Below the pieces are notes generated by a model. The model searched no databases. It saw only the letters and a list, made by a program, of their open reading frames with translations, and was not told the DNA's origin. A DNA stretch of 64,000 nt from Reclinomonas americana ATCC 50394. Lineage: Eukaryota > Jakobida > Jakobea > Jakobida. Both the position numbers and the translations under genes were made by a program. The DNA lies in contig PS015126.1 in NCBI GenBank assembly GCA_048213135.1, positions 29,141-93,140 on the forward strand. Reading direction: 5' to 3'. Each line of letters opens with the position of its first letter. The first letter of the stretch is position 1. This document shows positions 1 to 12,300 of the stretch, in pieces.

Positions 1-404
1 ACCCGTTGTGGTGGATTGATGGAGAGCAAAGGGCGAGAGGGAGAGAGAGAGAGATGCGCACAAGAGACACTACTGATGCGATGCGCGAAAGTGACAAGGA
101 CGAGTGTGTGGAACGAAACCCGCGTGCGCGCGCACCCTCTTGGCGAATTTGATGACAAGAAACACACACACACACTCGCTGTGAGAAGGAGAGTGGTGGG
201 TAGAGAGAGAGGGAGAGAGAGAGGGAGAAGAAGTGTGCGAGAAAAGAGACACACGATGCGTTCGTATGTGCGTTTGGTCAAAAAAAGATGTGCATGTTAG
301 CTGATTGGAATGGACGGTGGAATCGAAAAGGGGTAAGGAAAGCGGCGTGAGGTCGGCGGGCGTGTTTGGTGTGCATATGCGTGATGGTGCTAATGTCCCC
401 TCAC

Positions 405-920
405 TCGATATGAGGCGCTGGGCGAGTGCAGTGTTGTGTAACAGGGAATGGCGGGAGAAGTGCTCGCTCTGTCCAGGTCCGAGAGGGAGAAGGCTGTTGA
501 GGTTTCTCTGTGTGCGTGCATGTGCATGGCTTGTTTCTCCGTCATTATGAACCGTGTGGACGCCGGTGAGTGTGCGCAGTGTTGTGTAACTGGAAGTGGC
601 GGGAAAGGTGCTCGCTCTGTCCGGGTCTGGGAAGGAGAAGGCTGTTGAGGTTCTCTGCGTGCGAGCATGTGCCTGTCTCACTGCTCTCTCACTTTGCGCT
701 GTGTGAATGCCGGCGAGTGAACCGCAGCGTTGTGTAGCTGGAAGTGGCGGGAACGTGCTCGCTCTGTCCGGGTCTGGGAAGGGAAGCTGAGTGAGTGTTT
801 CTCTGCAAGTGTACATGTGCCTGTCTCACTGCTCTCTCGTTTTGCGCTGTGTAGATGCCGGCGAGTGAACCGCAGTGTTGTGTAGCTGGAAGTGGCGGGA
901 GAAGTGCTCGCTCTGTCCCT
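405..920. repeat. 148-bp tandem repeat, about 3.4 copies
   Basis: The motif gtgttgtgta (or gcgttgtgta) followed by a ctggaagtggcggg-like stretch recurs at 431, 579, 727 and 875, exactly 148 bp apart each time. Each unit continues with tgctcgctctgtcc and ends in a gccggcgagtg-like tail. The first and last copies are partial. Nothing else is recognisable in 1-1138: short open frames there are the repeat read in several frames. The array lies immediately upstream of the Rab18-type gene, so it could be promoter, 5' leader or simply a satellite. Confidence 0.9.
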
Positions 921-1138
921 CTAATCCTCAATCAACAAAACGTGCGTGAGTGAAGTGTGCCTCTGTCTCTCTCTTTCTGTGCGTGCTTGGGTCTCGTGTG
1001 TAGCGAGATCTTTCAGTGAACGGGCGCGCGTTTGAGAGACACGTGTCTTTGTGTGTCTGAGTGACATCGCGCGTCTGACGTTTTCTCTCTCCCTTTGTGT
1101 GCTTTCTGTGTTGACAGGTTGTTTTGTGTTTGTCTTCC

Positions 1139-4100
1139 ATGAGCGACTACGATTACATTTTCAAGGTGAGCAGCGCGGGAGGGAGAGTGAGGGAAGGAGT
1201 GACAAGGGAAACAGCTATTTTTTCTCTCTTTCGCTGTCACGTGTCGGTGCTGACAAGGAACGAACTGAGAGGGAGAGAAGAAGGGAAAGGGAGTGGAGGG
1301 GAGTTGATCACGACTCTTCTCAGTCTCATTCACACTCATTTCACTCTCGTGCTCTGTGACGAATCACGCTCTCCCACACACACGAGCACACGCGTTCTCC
1401 CTGGCTCCCTCTACTCTCTGTCCCCCTCCTCTCGCTCTTTTGCACTGTCACAATCCGAGCAAAGATCGCGCTCCTCGTTTCCTCCTTCCTTTCATCTCAT
1501 CTCCCTCTTTGTCGGCACGCAAACGCACACGCTCTCGTTTCTCCTTCCTCTCCTCTCATCTCCGTCTTTGTCGGTCTCAAACACAACGCAGATCACACAA
1601 ACGCACAGGCTCACGTTCCTCCCTCCTCTCCTCTCATCTCCTTTTTGCCCTTACACAAACACAACACAGATCGCACTCCCACAAACTTCTCCCTGACTGC
1701 CTCTACTCACCTCTCCTCTTCTCCTTTGCTCTGACACAATACACAGCGCAAACCAGACGTTCTCTGCGTCGTGATGTCTTGTGTTTCCTTCTCCTCTCCT
1801 CTTGCTATCGCCTTTGCACTGCTCAATCACAACACAGATCACGCTCCCGAGGATATAAGCACGCACTCTCTCCCCTCTCTTCCTCTTTCCCTCTCATCAC
1901 TCTCCTCTTGTCTCTTCTCATCTCTCCTTTGCTCTGTCGCAAGCACAACGCGCATCACGCTCCTCCTGATGCAAGCACGTACCGCTCCCTCTTTTCCCTC
2001 TTTGCCTGTTCTCGCATCTCTCTTTTGCTGTACGAATCACGCTCCCGCAGACGCATGCACACACGCTCTCCCTGGCTCCCTCTACTCTGTTCCCCACCCG
2101 CTTCTCCTTTGCCCTATCGCAAACACAACGCAGATCACAGGCGCTGGTCGGTGGCGTTCTTCCTCTCTTTCTCTCTCTCACTTTCTCTTGATGCACTGCT
2201 CATGGACACTATGCCGTTCTTTGTTTCAACGCTTCTATATCCCTCTTCCTCTTGCGTTCTCTATCATCATCAACTGTCCCTCTCTCTCTCACTGCAGCAG
2301 CTCGCTGTTCTTCTCTCCCTCCCTTCTCTCTCTCGCCGCTCCTCATCCTTGTTTTTTTGTGCGTGCATAGATCCTGCTGGTGGGCGACGCGTCGGTCGGC
2401 AAGTCCTCGATTCTCCTGCGCTTCACCGACGACACCTTCGATGAGGAAATCGGCAGCACAATTGGTAAGTGCTGGTGATGGAGAAGGAATGGGCGAAAGA
2501 GAGGATGGAGAGGGGGGGCGAGAACAAGCAAGAGGAATAGAAATATGCGAGTGGGATTTGTGACAAAGATCGCGCGAGTGTTTGCGGCTGGGCGAAGTGG
2601 GAGAGAGAGAGAGGCAGATATGGAGTGAGTGAGTGAGAGAGAGAGCGTTGAGAATGAGAGAGAACGAGAGACTGAGCGAGACTGAGCGAGACTGAGCGAG
2701 ACTGAGCGAGACTGAGAGAGAAATGATAGATGCACAGAGTGAGATGGAGTTCCCTTCCTCTCCGCCATTCTCAACTCACTCTGTCTGTGCCCTACCACTG
2801 CCAGGTGTCGACTTCAAGAAGAAGATCGTCTCGATGAACCGCCAGCGTATTTTGTGCACCATCTGGGACACGGCTGGTGCGTTTCGATCACTGTTCGTGT
2901 GCTGGACACGCACACTTGCATTCACGACTGCAATGGCACACACGCACACACGCACACGCACACACACACACACACACACTCACTCACTCACACTCAAGTA
3001 CACCCACACCCACAATAATACGCACACGCACACGCACGCGCACTTGCACAGCACACGTAGAACATGCAGTTAAGCATCCTCACTGTTGCACAAACTCACG
3101 CTTGCATAGACTCTCACTCTCTTTCACACACATACGCGCCCTTTCACCTGCACTCTCTCTCTCTCTCACGGGTTACTCGTCAACAGTGATACGTGCTCAT
3201 GCACACCCGCACTCACACTCACACACGGGTACGTTTTCTCATTCACTGTTCTCATCGCAGGCCAGGAACGATTCCGCACGCTCACATCCGGTTACTACCG
3301 TAACGCCAAGGGAGTGGTACTGGTGTACGATGCCTCGAGCAGGAAGACGTTTGAGTCGGTGCAAATGGTGAGTTGCTGGTGCCGAATCACGTGCAAACAA
3401 CGAGGGGACGCGGAAAGAAGGGAGGATGTGTGAGGGGAAGAGGAGGGAGGGGAAGAGGAGAGAGGAGAAGAGGAGAGAGGGGAAGAGGAGAGGGGAAAAC
3501 GAGAGAGGGGAAGAGGAGTCACTCTCACTCTTTTCTCTCTCTCTCTCTCTCTCACACCCCCCAGCTTGCACATTGGCAAATTCGCTCACTTTCTCATCCA
3601 CTCACTCGTTCTTCAACAAGTGCTTTCTCTCTCTGTGCCCACGCCTTACTTTCACACCACCTTCTACGTATTCACTCACTGTTTCTCCCACTCGATCATT
3701 GTACGACCGACGTCCTCACTTGCATTCTGTCTCTGTTTCTCTCTTGTCTTGCACGCTTGCACGTCCGTGTATTCGCTCGCTTTGTACTTGCTCATTCGTC
3801 GACCAGTGCCTTCTCTCTCTGTGCCTATCTCTCCCTCGCCTTATTTTCACACCACCTTCCACGCATGTGCGCCTGTATTCAGTCACTGTATCCCCCTCGC
3901 TCATTATTGACAGACGACTTCTCTTCGTGCGCCTTCTCTCTCTGATTTCTCTCTTTCTCTCTCTTCTCTCTCTCACCCAGCTTGTACGTTCGCGCATTCG
4001 CTCACTTTCACGTCCACTCTCTCGTTCTTCGACAATCGCCTTCTCTCCTGTGCTCTCTCTCTTTCACTTGTTCATTTGCTTGTTTACTTTCACCCACTTG

Positions 4101-5385
4101 CTCGTTCGTGGACACACACGCCTCTCACTCTTTTGCTCACGATTCCCCCCTTTTGCGACGCAGTGGCTGGAGGAGGTCGACAACTACTCCACACACCAAG
4201 TGGTCAAGCTGCTGGTGGCCAACAAGATCGACCTGGAGAGCCAGCGACAGGTGTCGAGAGAAGAGGGTGCCAAGTTTGCGCGTCAGAATGGCATGCTCTT
4301 TATCGAGTGCAGTGCCAAGACGCGGGAGGGTGTCAGCGAGGCGTTTGAGGAGTTGATTCACAAGGTGAGTTGAGAAAGGGAAGGGGGGAACAAAGGGAAG
4401 GGAGGAGGGAAGAGGGGAGGGAGGGGAGAGAGGGAGGGGAAGGGAAGAGATGCAATGAGAGCCGAGAATAGGGAGAGAGAGGAGGAGGAGATGTAAATAG
4501 AGGGCCACACTACTTAGTGGGAGACACACGAGAGGATTGAGGAATCCTCGTTGAGAAACGGCAGAGAGGTGGAAGAGATGCAAACAGAGAGCCACACTGC
4601 TTTGTGAGAGACACACGAGAGTAGTGATGAATGCACATCGAGGAAGACAGCGAGGTGGACGTAACTGCATAAGAGATAAAAATGTCCTGCGAGGAGACCT
4701 TGGGCAGAGCGGAAGAAACGGCACTGTAGACGAGTGTCAGAGATAACACAACGAGGGAGACATAGAGGGTCGATGAGCGCACGGCGGGAGCGACAGTGAA
4801 TGGACGACGAGAGAGGCGTGCAGGGGAAATGACTGCATGCCGAGAGAGACGGGTTGGACATAATTGCGAAAGAGAGGAAGGTGAATGGACAACGAGGGTG
4901 GTATGAGGAGAGATGATTGCATGTCGAGAGAAAGGCGATGATAGATGATCGCATGTCAAGGGCGACAGAGAAGAAGATGAATGGACGACCAGAGAGGCGT
5001 GAAAGGAGATGACTGTATGCCGAGAAGATATAGTTGAGAGAGAGAGAGAGAGAGAGAGGAAGGTGAATGGACGACGAGGTAGACATGAGGGGACGTGACT
5101 GCATGTCGAGAGAGATATTGAAGAGAGATGAACGGTGAATAGATATGTTTGAACAACCGATGCACCCTGGGAGGAGAGTTGAATGCATGAACAGTGACTG
5201 CGAGAGAGAAGAGCATGAAATATCGAATGCGGCGCTGAGAAGACAGGGAGCCTGCGACTCACAGACAGGTCTGCTTCTGACCGCCCCGCGCGCAGATTCT
5301 GGACACACCCGCTCTTCTGGAGAACGCAGCGCCGATTACGATATCACAACCGGCCGACGAGAGCAAGGGCGGACGGTGCTGCTGA
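1139..5385 (+). CDS. rab18: Rab18-type small GTPase
   Basis: Complete gene of six exons: 1139-1165, 2371-2464, 2805-2876, 3261-3367, 4164-4364 and 5296-5385, giving 591 nt (196 residues). All junctions keep frame with gt/ag sites. Visible GTPase motifs are P-loop GDASVGKSS, switch II WDTAGQERF, NKID and SAK. The stretches [21 protein letters not shown] and AFEELIHK followed by TPALLE match the Rab18 subfamily, which works at the endoplasmic reticulum and lipid droplets. The protein ends GGRCC, a double-cysteine geranylgeranylation signal, whereas animal Rab18 ends in a CaaX-like CSVL. The N-terminus is short (MSDYDYIFK before the first beta strand). ELP5 begins 137 bp after the stop. Family is certain; the Rab18 subfamily is very likely. 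Confidence 0.93.
3600..4050. repeat. Degenerate ~200-bp repeats in Rab18 intron 4
   Basis: Within the intron 3368-4163 a block with ttcaacaagtgctttctctc, a cactttac-rich middle and cgctcactttc recurs in degenerate form near 3609, 3792 and 4024. The rest of the intron is CT-rich or GA-rich low-complexity DNA. Open reading frames here are read-through of the repeat and not genes. Confidence 0.5.
4505..5130. repeat. Intronic minisatellites in Rab18 intron 5
   Basis: Intron 4365-5295 carries two repeat families. A block with gagagacacacgagag plus gcagagaggtgg recurs near 4518 and 4607. A unit of about 85-95 bp containing gtgaatggacgacgag and atgactgcatgccgagag recurs near 4796, 4881, 4976 and 5060. 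The long minus-strand open frames over this region are serine/leucine-rich translations of the repeat and I do not call them. Confidence 0.7.
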
Positions 5386-5522
5386 GCGCCGACCACGTGC
5401 GCGCGCACGTGTATGTATGTAGAAGGAAGTAAGAGCATGCTTGTTAGTGGAGGCAGAAAAGGGGCAGTGGAGGCGTGTACATTGAAATTGGTTGGTCCTC
5501 TCTGGTGTCCTCTGTGATTGAA

Positions 5523-5826
5523 ATGCTTCTCCAAGTGCTCTCACACACTGGCACCTATCGCCTGGTGCTGCTGGAGGACCGAGCATCGACACATCGCTTC
5601 ACTCCACTCCTGCTTCGTCGCATTGTGCAGGCACATGAGTTGAGAGAATGAGAGAGAATGAGAGAGAAATGTGACTGTCTGTGCTCCTCCCTCACTCACG
5701 CTCACTCGCAGGTCCACGTGTGTGGTGGCCATGGACTCGCCTCCATCGCATTATCCTCGCATGCTGAGGTGAGTGGAGAGGGAGAGAGAGAGAGAGATAG
5801 GAGAGAGAGGATGAGAGAGAGAGAGA

Positions 5827-5887
<61 letters not shown>

Positions 5888-7857
5888 CGACGAGAGAGGA
5901 GAGGAGGAGAGNNNNNNNNNNNNNNNNNNNNNNNNNNNNNNNNNNNNNNNNNNNNNNNNNNNNNNNNNNNNNNNNNNNNGGACCGACGAGACGAGGGAGG
6001 AGGAGGAGGAGAGAGAGGGGAGAGAGGAGAGAGAGGAAGCGCTGGAGCGGACTGCTGAACTCTTCCTTCCCTCTCTTCTCTTGCACTCTATCCTTTCTCC
6101 CTCCCTCCCTCCCTCACCCTTCCTCTTTCTCACTCTCTCCTTTCCTCCTCTCATCTCTCCATCACCTGTCTTTCTCGCCCTTCTCTCACTCCCCGCTTCT
6201 CCCAGCAGCCTCTCTCCCTTCGCTTCTCCCCCTTCCCCTTCTTCCGTCCTCGCTTCCTTCTCTTCTCTCCCGTCTCTCCCTCTCCTTCCTCCCTCTTCTC
6301 TCCCCCCTTCTCCCTCCTGCCTCCCTTCCTTTCCCCTCCTTTCTCACCCTCTCCTTGTGCTTCCTACCAGATCCCCACCCCACTTGTCCGTGATTGACGG
6401 CTTCTCGGACCCACTGCACTGGAAGGGATCGAGCGGAGTGCACTTGTCGTCGCAGGCGGGACTGGGAGAGCTGTGCGCGCAGATCGAGGCCACGGGAGCG
6501 CACTGTTGCGTTCAGGAGCAGCGGAGGTCTCCCTTTCTCGTCGCACTCACGTTCTTTCGCTCGCCCGCCAGGCGTCGTGCTGGACTCGCTCAACGCCCTC
6601 TTGCGACTCCACTCGTGGACACAAGTGCTCCGCTTCCTGCGACGAGTCACCGACAGTGCGCGAGGTCTGCGGGCCTTGTACACCGCCGTCTCTTCTCCTC
6701 CGCTCACTTGCCTATTCTTCGCAGATCCACTGGCGGTGATCTGCATTGTGCACGTGGACCTGTTGCCGGGCGGCAGTGAGATTGACTTGGACGACTCGGA
6801 GGTGGTGGCAGAGGCGTCGCTCGCACGCGACTACAATGCGTTGCAGATGTATGCGCGGGCGCGCATCAGTGTCGAACCGGTGGTGGCGCAGCCGTATGCC
6901 GCGGACATTCGCATTTTGGGTGAGTGGGGGAAGAGAATGACCACATCGCTGTGTCTTGCTGATCCTCGTGACGCCTCCCGTTGCTGTCTCGTTTCTGTGT
7001 CACCCCCTTGCTTTTCTCAGTCTCGATATCTCCAGTTTTCCGTTTTCTCTCGTTTCCAGTCGTCTCTCTCCCTTTGCCTCACTCCCGCGCACTTTTCCCT
7101 TCTCCCCACTCACACCAGGCGGCTTCATGTCCGTTCCCGTGTCCTCGCTGCACGGAGAGGCCGCCGAGATGTACCTGGCTGAGAAGCGAAACAAGCAGCG
7201 AGTGGTTATTGCCGGTCGTGCCGACGTCAAGTGCACGTGCAGGGCGCGACGCTCCAACGCCAAGCTGCAGACATCGGTGCGTGTCGGTGCAGATCCAGTC
7301 GGTTTCTCTCTCGTCACTTCTCGTCTCGTGCAAACCTATCATCTGACGCTCATGCATCTGTCTCACTCCCCCGTTTTTATCCTCATTTGCTTCGCGCTTT
7401 CTCCGCGTCATCGTTGTCTCCAACGACACACACGTGTCGTGAATCTCACGCTCGCACTTCTCATTCGATTTCTGTATTTCCTGCACCTCCCCTCCTCTCA
7501 CCGTCTTCTCTCTCGTCGCCCCGTCCATTTGTTGCTCGTTTCCTCTCTGTCCTCTCTATCTCCCCCTTCCCTCTCTGTCCCTCCCTTCTCTGCCTGACCT
7601 CTCATCTCAGGCTCGTTACGGTCCATCGTCTGCCTCCGACAAGTTCTCTGTCTGTCATCCTTTTCGTTTGCACTTCAGCTGCATGCTCTCTCCGCGTCAT
7701 CTTTGTCTCTAACAACTGCAAATGTCGTTCATCCCTTTCCGTTGTCACGCTAGCACTTCTCGTTCATGTTCTTGTTTCTTGCATCTCCAATAGCTCCCCC
7801 TCCCTCTTTCGCCCCTTTCCTCTCTCTCTCTCTCTCTACTTTCTCTCTCTCTCTCTC

Positions 7858-7899
<42 letters not shown>

Positions 7900-8611
7900 C
7901 GTCGTCTCTACTCTCTCGTCTACTCGTCGTACGTCGNNNNNNNNNNNNNNNNNNNNNNNNNNNNNNNNNNNNNNNNNNNNNNNNNNNNNNNNNNNNNNNN
8001 NNNNNNNNNNNNNNNNNNNNNNNNNNNNNNNNNNNNNNNNNNNNNNNNNNNNNNNNNNNNNNNNNNNNNNNNNNNNNNNNNNNNNNNNNNNNNNNNNNNN
8101 NNNNNNNNNNNNNNNNNNNNNNNNNNNNNNNNNNNNNNNNNNNNNNNNNNNNNNNNNNNNNNNNNNNNNNNNNNNNNNNNNNNNNNNNNNNNNNNNNNNN
8201 NNNNNNNNNNNNNNNNNNNNNNNNNNNNNNNNNNNNNNNNNNNNNNNNNNNNNNNNNNNNNNNNNNNNNNNNNNNNNNNNNNNNNNNNNNNNNNNNNNNN
8301 NNNNNNNNNNNNNNNNNNNNNNNNNNNNNNNNNNNNNNNNNNNNNNNNNNNNNNNNNNNNNNNNNNNNNNNNNNNNNNNNNNNNNNNNNNNNNNNNNNNN
8401 NNNNNNNNNNNNNNNNNNNNNNNNNNNNNNNNNNNNNNNNNNNNNNNNNNNNNNNNNNNNNNNNNNNNNNNNNNNNNNNNNNNNNNNNNNNNNNNNNNNN
8501 NNNNNGTTTCCGTTCCGTCCGTACGTACGTACGTACCTTCCTTCCGTTCGTTACTTACGTTTCGTTTCGTTTCGTTTCGTCTCTCTACCTACTACTCCCT
8601 CCTCCTCTCTC

Positions 8612-8659
<48 letters not shown>

Positions 8660-9267
8660 TACTTACAGACCTGCAAACGTGCTCGCACTCCCTCTCTCCC
8701 GTTTTCTCTCTCGTTGTTCCTGTCTCTCCCTCGTTCATGTGTTCCTCTCTTTGCCCTCTCTGTCTCCCCCCTCCCTTTCTTTCCTTCCCTTCTCTTCCCT
8801 TCCCTTCCCTTCCCCCTTCCCTCTCATCGCTTTCTTCCTTTGCAGGAGGAATGGTTCGTGGCCACCGACGACGACGACTCACTCCTCCCGCTGCCGGTTG
8901 AGGACTACGACGCAGTGCGTCGACGCGCCGAGCAAGCCAACGTTACGTCTTCTTCCTCCCTCCCTTGCTCTCCCCTTTACTCCTCCTTGCTCACCCATGG
9001 GTGCAGGCCACGGATCCCACCGAGGTCGCCTCATTCAACTTGAAGTTGTCCGACGCGGAGCGCGAGGCCAAGGATGCAGTGCGGTTACCGTACACCAAGC
9101 AAGCGGCGACTGCTGCTGCTGCCGGCGAGCCGGCAGGACTGCCGACCACGGTGCAAATCAGGGGAGGCAACAGCAGCAGCGGCAGCGCAACTGCATCTGG
9201 CACGATTTTTGTGGACCACGACGAGATCTTTGACGACGACGACCCCGACTTTGATCTCGATCTCTGA
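5523..9267 (+). CDS. ELP5: Elongator complex subunit ELP5
   Basis: Eight exons give an uninterrupted 369-residue frame: 5523-5638, 5712-5768, 6371-6504, 6572-6664, 6725-6919, 7119-7276, 8846-8941 and 9007-9267. Recognition rests on three blocks shared with human ELP5: DGFSDPLHW (human FRDPLNW), VVLDSLNALLRL (human ALDSLSWLLLRL), and SFNLKLSDAEREAKDAVRLP (human TFNLHLSKKEREARDSLILP). The very acidic C-terminus DDDDPDFDLDL matches human DPDDDLDI. ELP5 belongs to the Elp4-5-6 ring of Elongator, which modifies wobble uridine in tRNAs. The start Met at 5523 gives the expected distance to the first conserved block. The donor after exon 3 (gttgcgtt at 6505) is non-standard and chosen because it restores the conserved frame. 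N gaps 5912-5979 and 7937-8505 fall in introns. The stop lies 79 bp from the convergent ABCG stop. Confidence 0.92.
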
Positions 9268-9346
9268 ATGAACGAGATAGTAAACGAATTTACTCGCTAA
9301 TAACAAACAAACTTGCATGAAAACACAATCCCTCTCCTCTCTCTGT

Positions 9347-12300
9347 TTAGTTCTTGAGGAAGCGGATGCCGCAGTAGGCGACCACTCTCATGAATGCAAT
9401 CAGGGCAAACAGCACGCCAATGCAACCGCCGATGGTGATGTAGTCGTAGCCCTGGGCGCTAATCGTCTGCTCGCCCGATGTGACGGGGCATTGGCCCTTG
9501 GAGTTGAGCTGCGCCGGTGTGCAGTAGAGCTCGAGGCCGGAGAGCTCATTCAGGGCAAGACCCACAAAGGCGTACTTGATGAAGCTCAGGGCGTCCTGCA
9601 AACAAGCAATAAGACGAGTGGACAGAGGGAGAGGGAGGAGGGTGGAAGGGAGAGTACGTACCAGCCACACAAAGTACTTGGGCAGGAAGGCGGGTGCCAA
9701 GAAGAAACCGCCAAAGAGACGGGTAATCTGGGAGGGGTGGGGAGGAAAATGGTTAGCTTGTGCGTGATCTACTACTGCACTCAAAAATCTGGGCATCGCC
9801 GACGGTGACTGACAGAAAGGAGAGGAGATGGAGGAGGTGACAGGGAGGAAACGAGTGCACACGCATCAGCGTTGTGTTTGCGACAGAATTAAGGAATAGA
9901 GAGAGTGGGACGAGAGTCTATCTCTTACAAAACACAGGTGCAATGCAGGCTTCCCCTCTCCTCTCACCCATCACCCGCATCTCACCTCGAGCCACATCGG
10001 CAACACCGTAAGCGACTTCGTGGCCGTCTTGCACAACGCCGACACCATCAGCGCGAGTGACGTGGCCGAAATCGTGCACAGCATCATGAACACCATAAAG
10101 ACGAAGAACTTGCCGGCGTTGGGCTGCAGGCCCACCATCCAGTACACGATGCAGCTGAAGAGGATCTGCGGCCACCAATGTAAGCAGCCAGTGAGTGACA
10201 CACAAACGTACACACAGAGTTCGACAATAAACATCAAATTCTACAAAGACTCGCTCATACACGCATCCACGAACACAACAATCACGGAGACAAACGATCC
10301 CACACACACATACACAAAAGCTCAACATATACAGCATCGCACACAAGCAAACACACAGCCCACCACTGGAACACGCACACACAAAAATCTTGCAGACTTA
10401 TAGGATGCACGACAGACGAATCCACTTTCTCGCACACACAGTTCACATCAAACTAACACACACACACACAGGTGGCCCCCACTCTTCGCTCTCTTCTCAA
10501 CTGCCTTCGTTCTCACCTCCCCTTCCCCTTTTACCTTCCCTTCGCCTTCCACACACACACACACACACACGTGGCCCCCACTCTTCGCTCTCTTCCCATC
10601 CGCCTTCGTTCTCACCTACCCTTCCCCTTTTACCCTCCCTTCCCGTTCCACCCTCCCTTTCCCTTCTGCCTCCTTTTCCCCTCCACTCACCGGCTGAATG
10701 AGCTGCACGATAAACTCGACGACCATCTTGGCGCAAAAGTACGCACTGGCGCGATACGTACCCGCCAGGCGTTCCCTCAACGACAGCACACGCTCCTCGG
10801 GGAACGAGTTGACCACCGACATGGAGCCGCACACTCCCTGGTTGACGCAGCAGAAGAAGAGCAGCGGAGCGCGGCGGCTGATGCTGCTCTGCGAGGTGCC
10901 GATTTGATAAAAGGCGCCGCCAATCAGCAGAGACATGATAATGTTCTGGATTGTGGCCACAATGACGCTGCCGCGGTGTCGCCACTGCTCCTTCATGCAG
11001 CGCGTGGTCAGCGTGACAAACTGGCGCATCCATGAGGTGCGGTCGCGCTCCATCAGCGGCGCCACCTCATTGTCGTCGTCCAGGCCCATGCCACCGTCCT
11101 TGGAGGCCACGCCACCGTCGCCGTCGTGCGGTCGTTTGAGGTGGTCCTTGTTGCGTGACAGCGGCTTGATGGCCGGCCGCATGGGCAGCTCCAGCCCGCG
11201 ATCCACATCGATCTCGCGATGTGGCAGCAGCGCGCGCAGGCGTTGGGCGTTCTCGTCGGCCTTTCTCCGCGCCTCGTCGGCGTCCACGGCGCGGTCCTCA
11301 ATGGTGGCCGACACCACCTCCATGACGTGGTCGGCGGGGTTGTTGGCGGCGTTGGCAGGGAAGCCGGCCTCGGCGTAGTAGCGCAGAATGTCCTTTTGCG
11401 GGCCCCAGTAGATGGTTTGACCAAAGTTGAGGAGGAGGATGTCATCTGCGACAAGGGGAAAGGGGGATAAAAGGGAAAGGGTGAGGAGGGTGAAGGGAGA
11501 GGCAAAGTGGAAAGAGGGAGAGGGAAGAGAGGGAGGAGGGAAGACGGAAGAGGGGGGAGAGGGAGGGGAGGAGAAGGGAAATGGGAGAGGCAAGGGAGAG
11601 AGTGAGAGAGACCGTGCGTCGGAGAGAGAGAGAGAGAGACACGTGGTGGACGATGAGCGACAATGACTATCACGAGACGGACTGAAGAGGTAGAGACGGA
11701 CAAGAAGGAACGTGGATACCGAAAGGCACAAGACATGAAAATCGAAGAAAACAGAAGCCGCCTAGAACAGAGAAGACGTACGAACCGAAAAGAAGGACTT
11801 GACTCGCTTTAGACACGGAAGGCAAATGGCGAAAGCAAACGCAATGAGGTAGAGAAACAGAATACAAGACACTCCGCCCGAAGAGGAAAGAGAGGAATGC
11901 GAAAGAGAGAGAGAGAAACGAAGAGAATCAGAAAGAGAGAGAGCTAGAGAAAAAAAGAGAATAAGAAAGAGAGAGAAAATGAGAACCAGTGAGAGCGAAC
12001 AATAACATTCCGTCACCTCTGGCAAGACAACAGTTACAGCGAGATTAGTGATACAAATGTACAGATAAAAAGACTAGGAAAGAGAGAGAATGCAAAGGCG
12101 AGAGAGAGAGAAAAACAGAAAATGAGGAAGTGAGAAACAGAGGGAATGCAACACAGAAACAGAGAGAAAGACGACGGTGAACGCAAGCGTAACGACAAAA
12201 GATACAGAAAAGAGACTGTGTGAGAGAGAAGCAGAAAGAAGTCAAAAGAGATAGAGAAAGGAGCATGAGGAAGAACACATTTCCACCACCTCCGCCAAGA

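Noticed and set aside
70-816. Long minus-strand open frame rich in S, T, H, R
   Set aside because: It runs through the 148-bp tandem repeat, so its peptide is repeated in step with the DNA. No splice sites, conserved motif or start context.
8506-8660. Possible extra ELP5 exon after the 569-N gap
   Set aside because: Sequence is gtacgtac and tttcg repeats plus (CT)n. The exons on both sides join in phase (TS to EEWF) without it.
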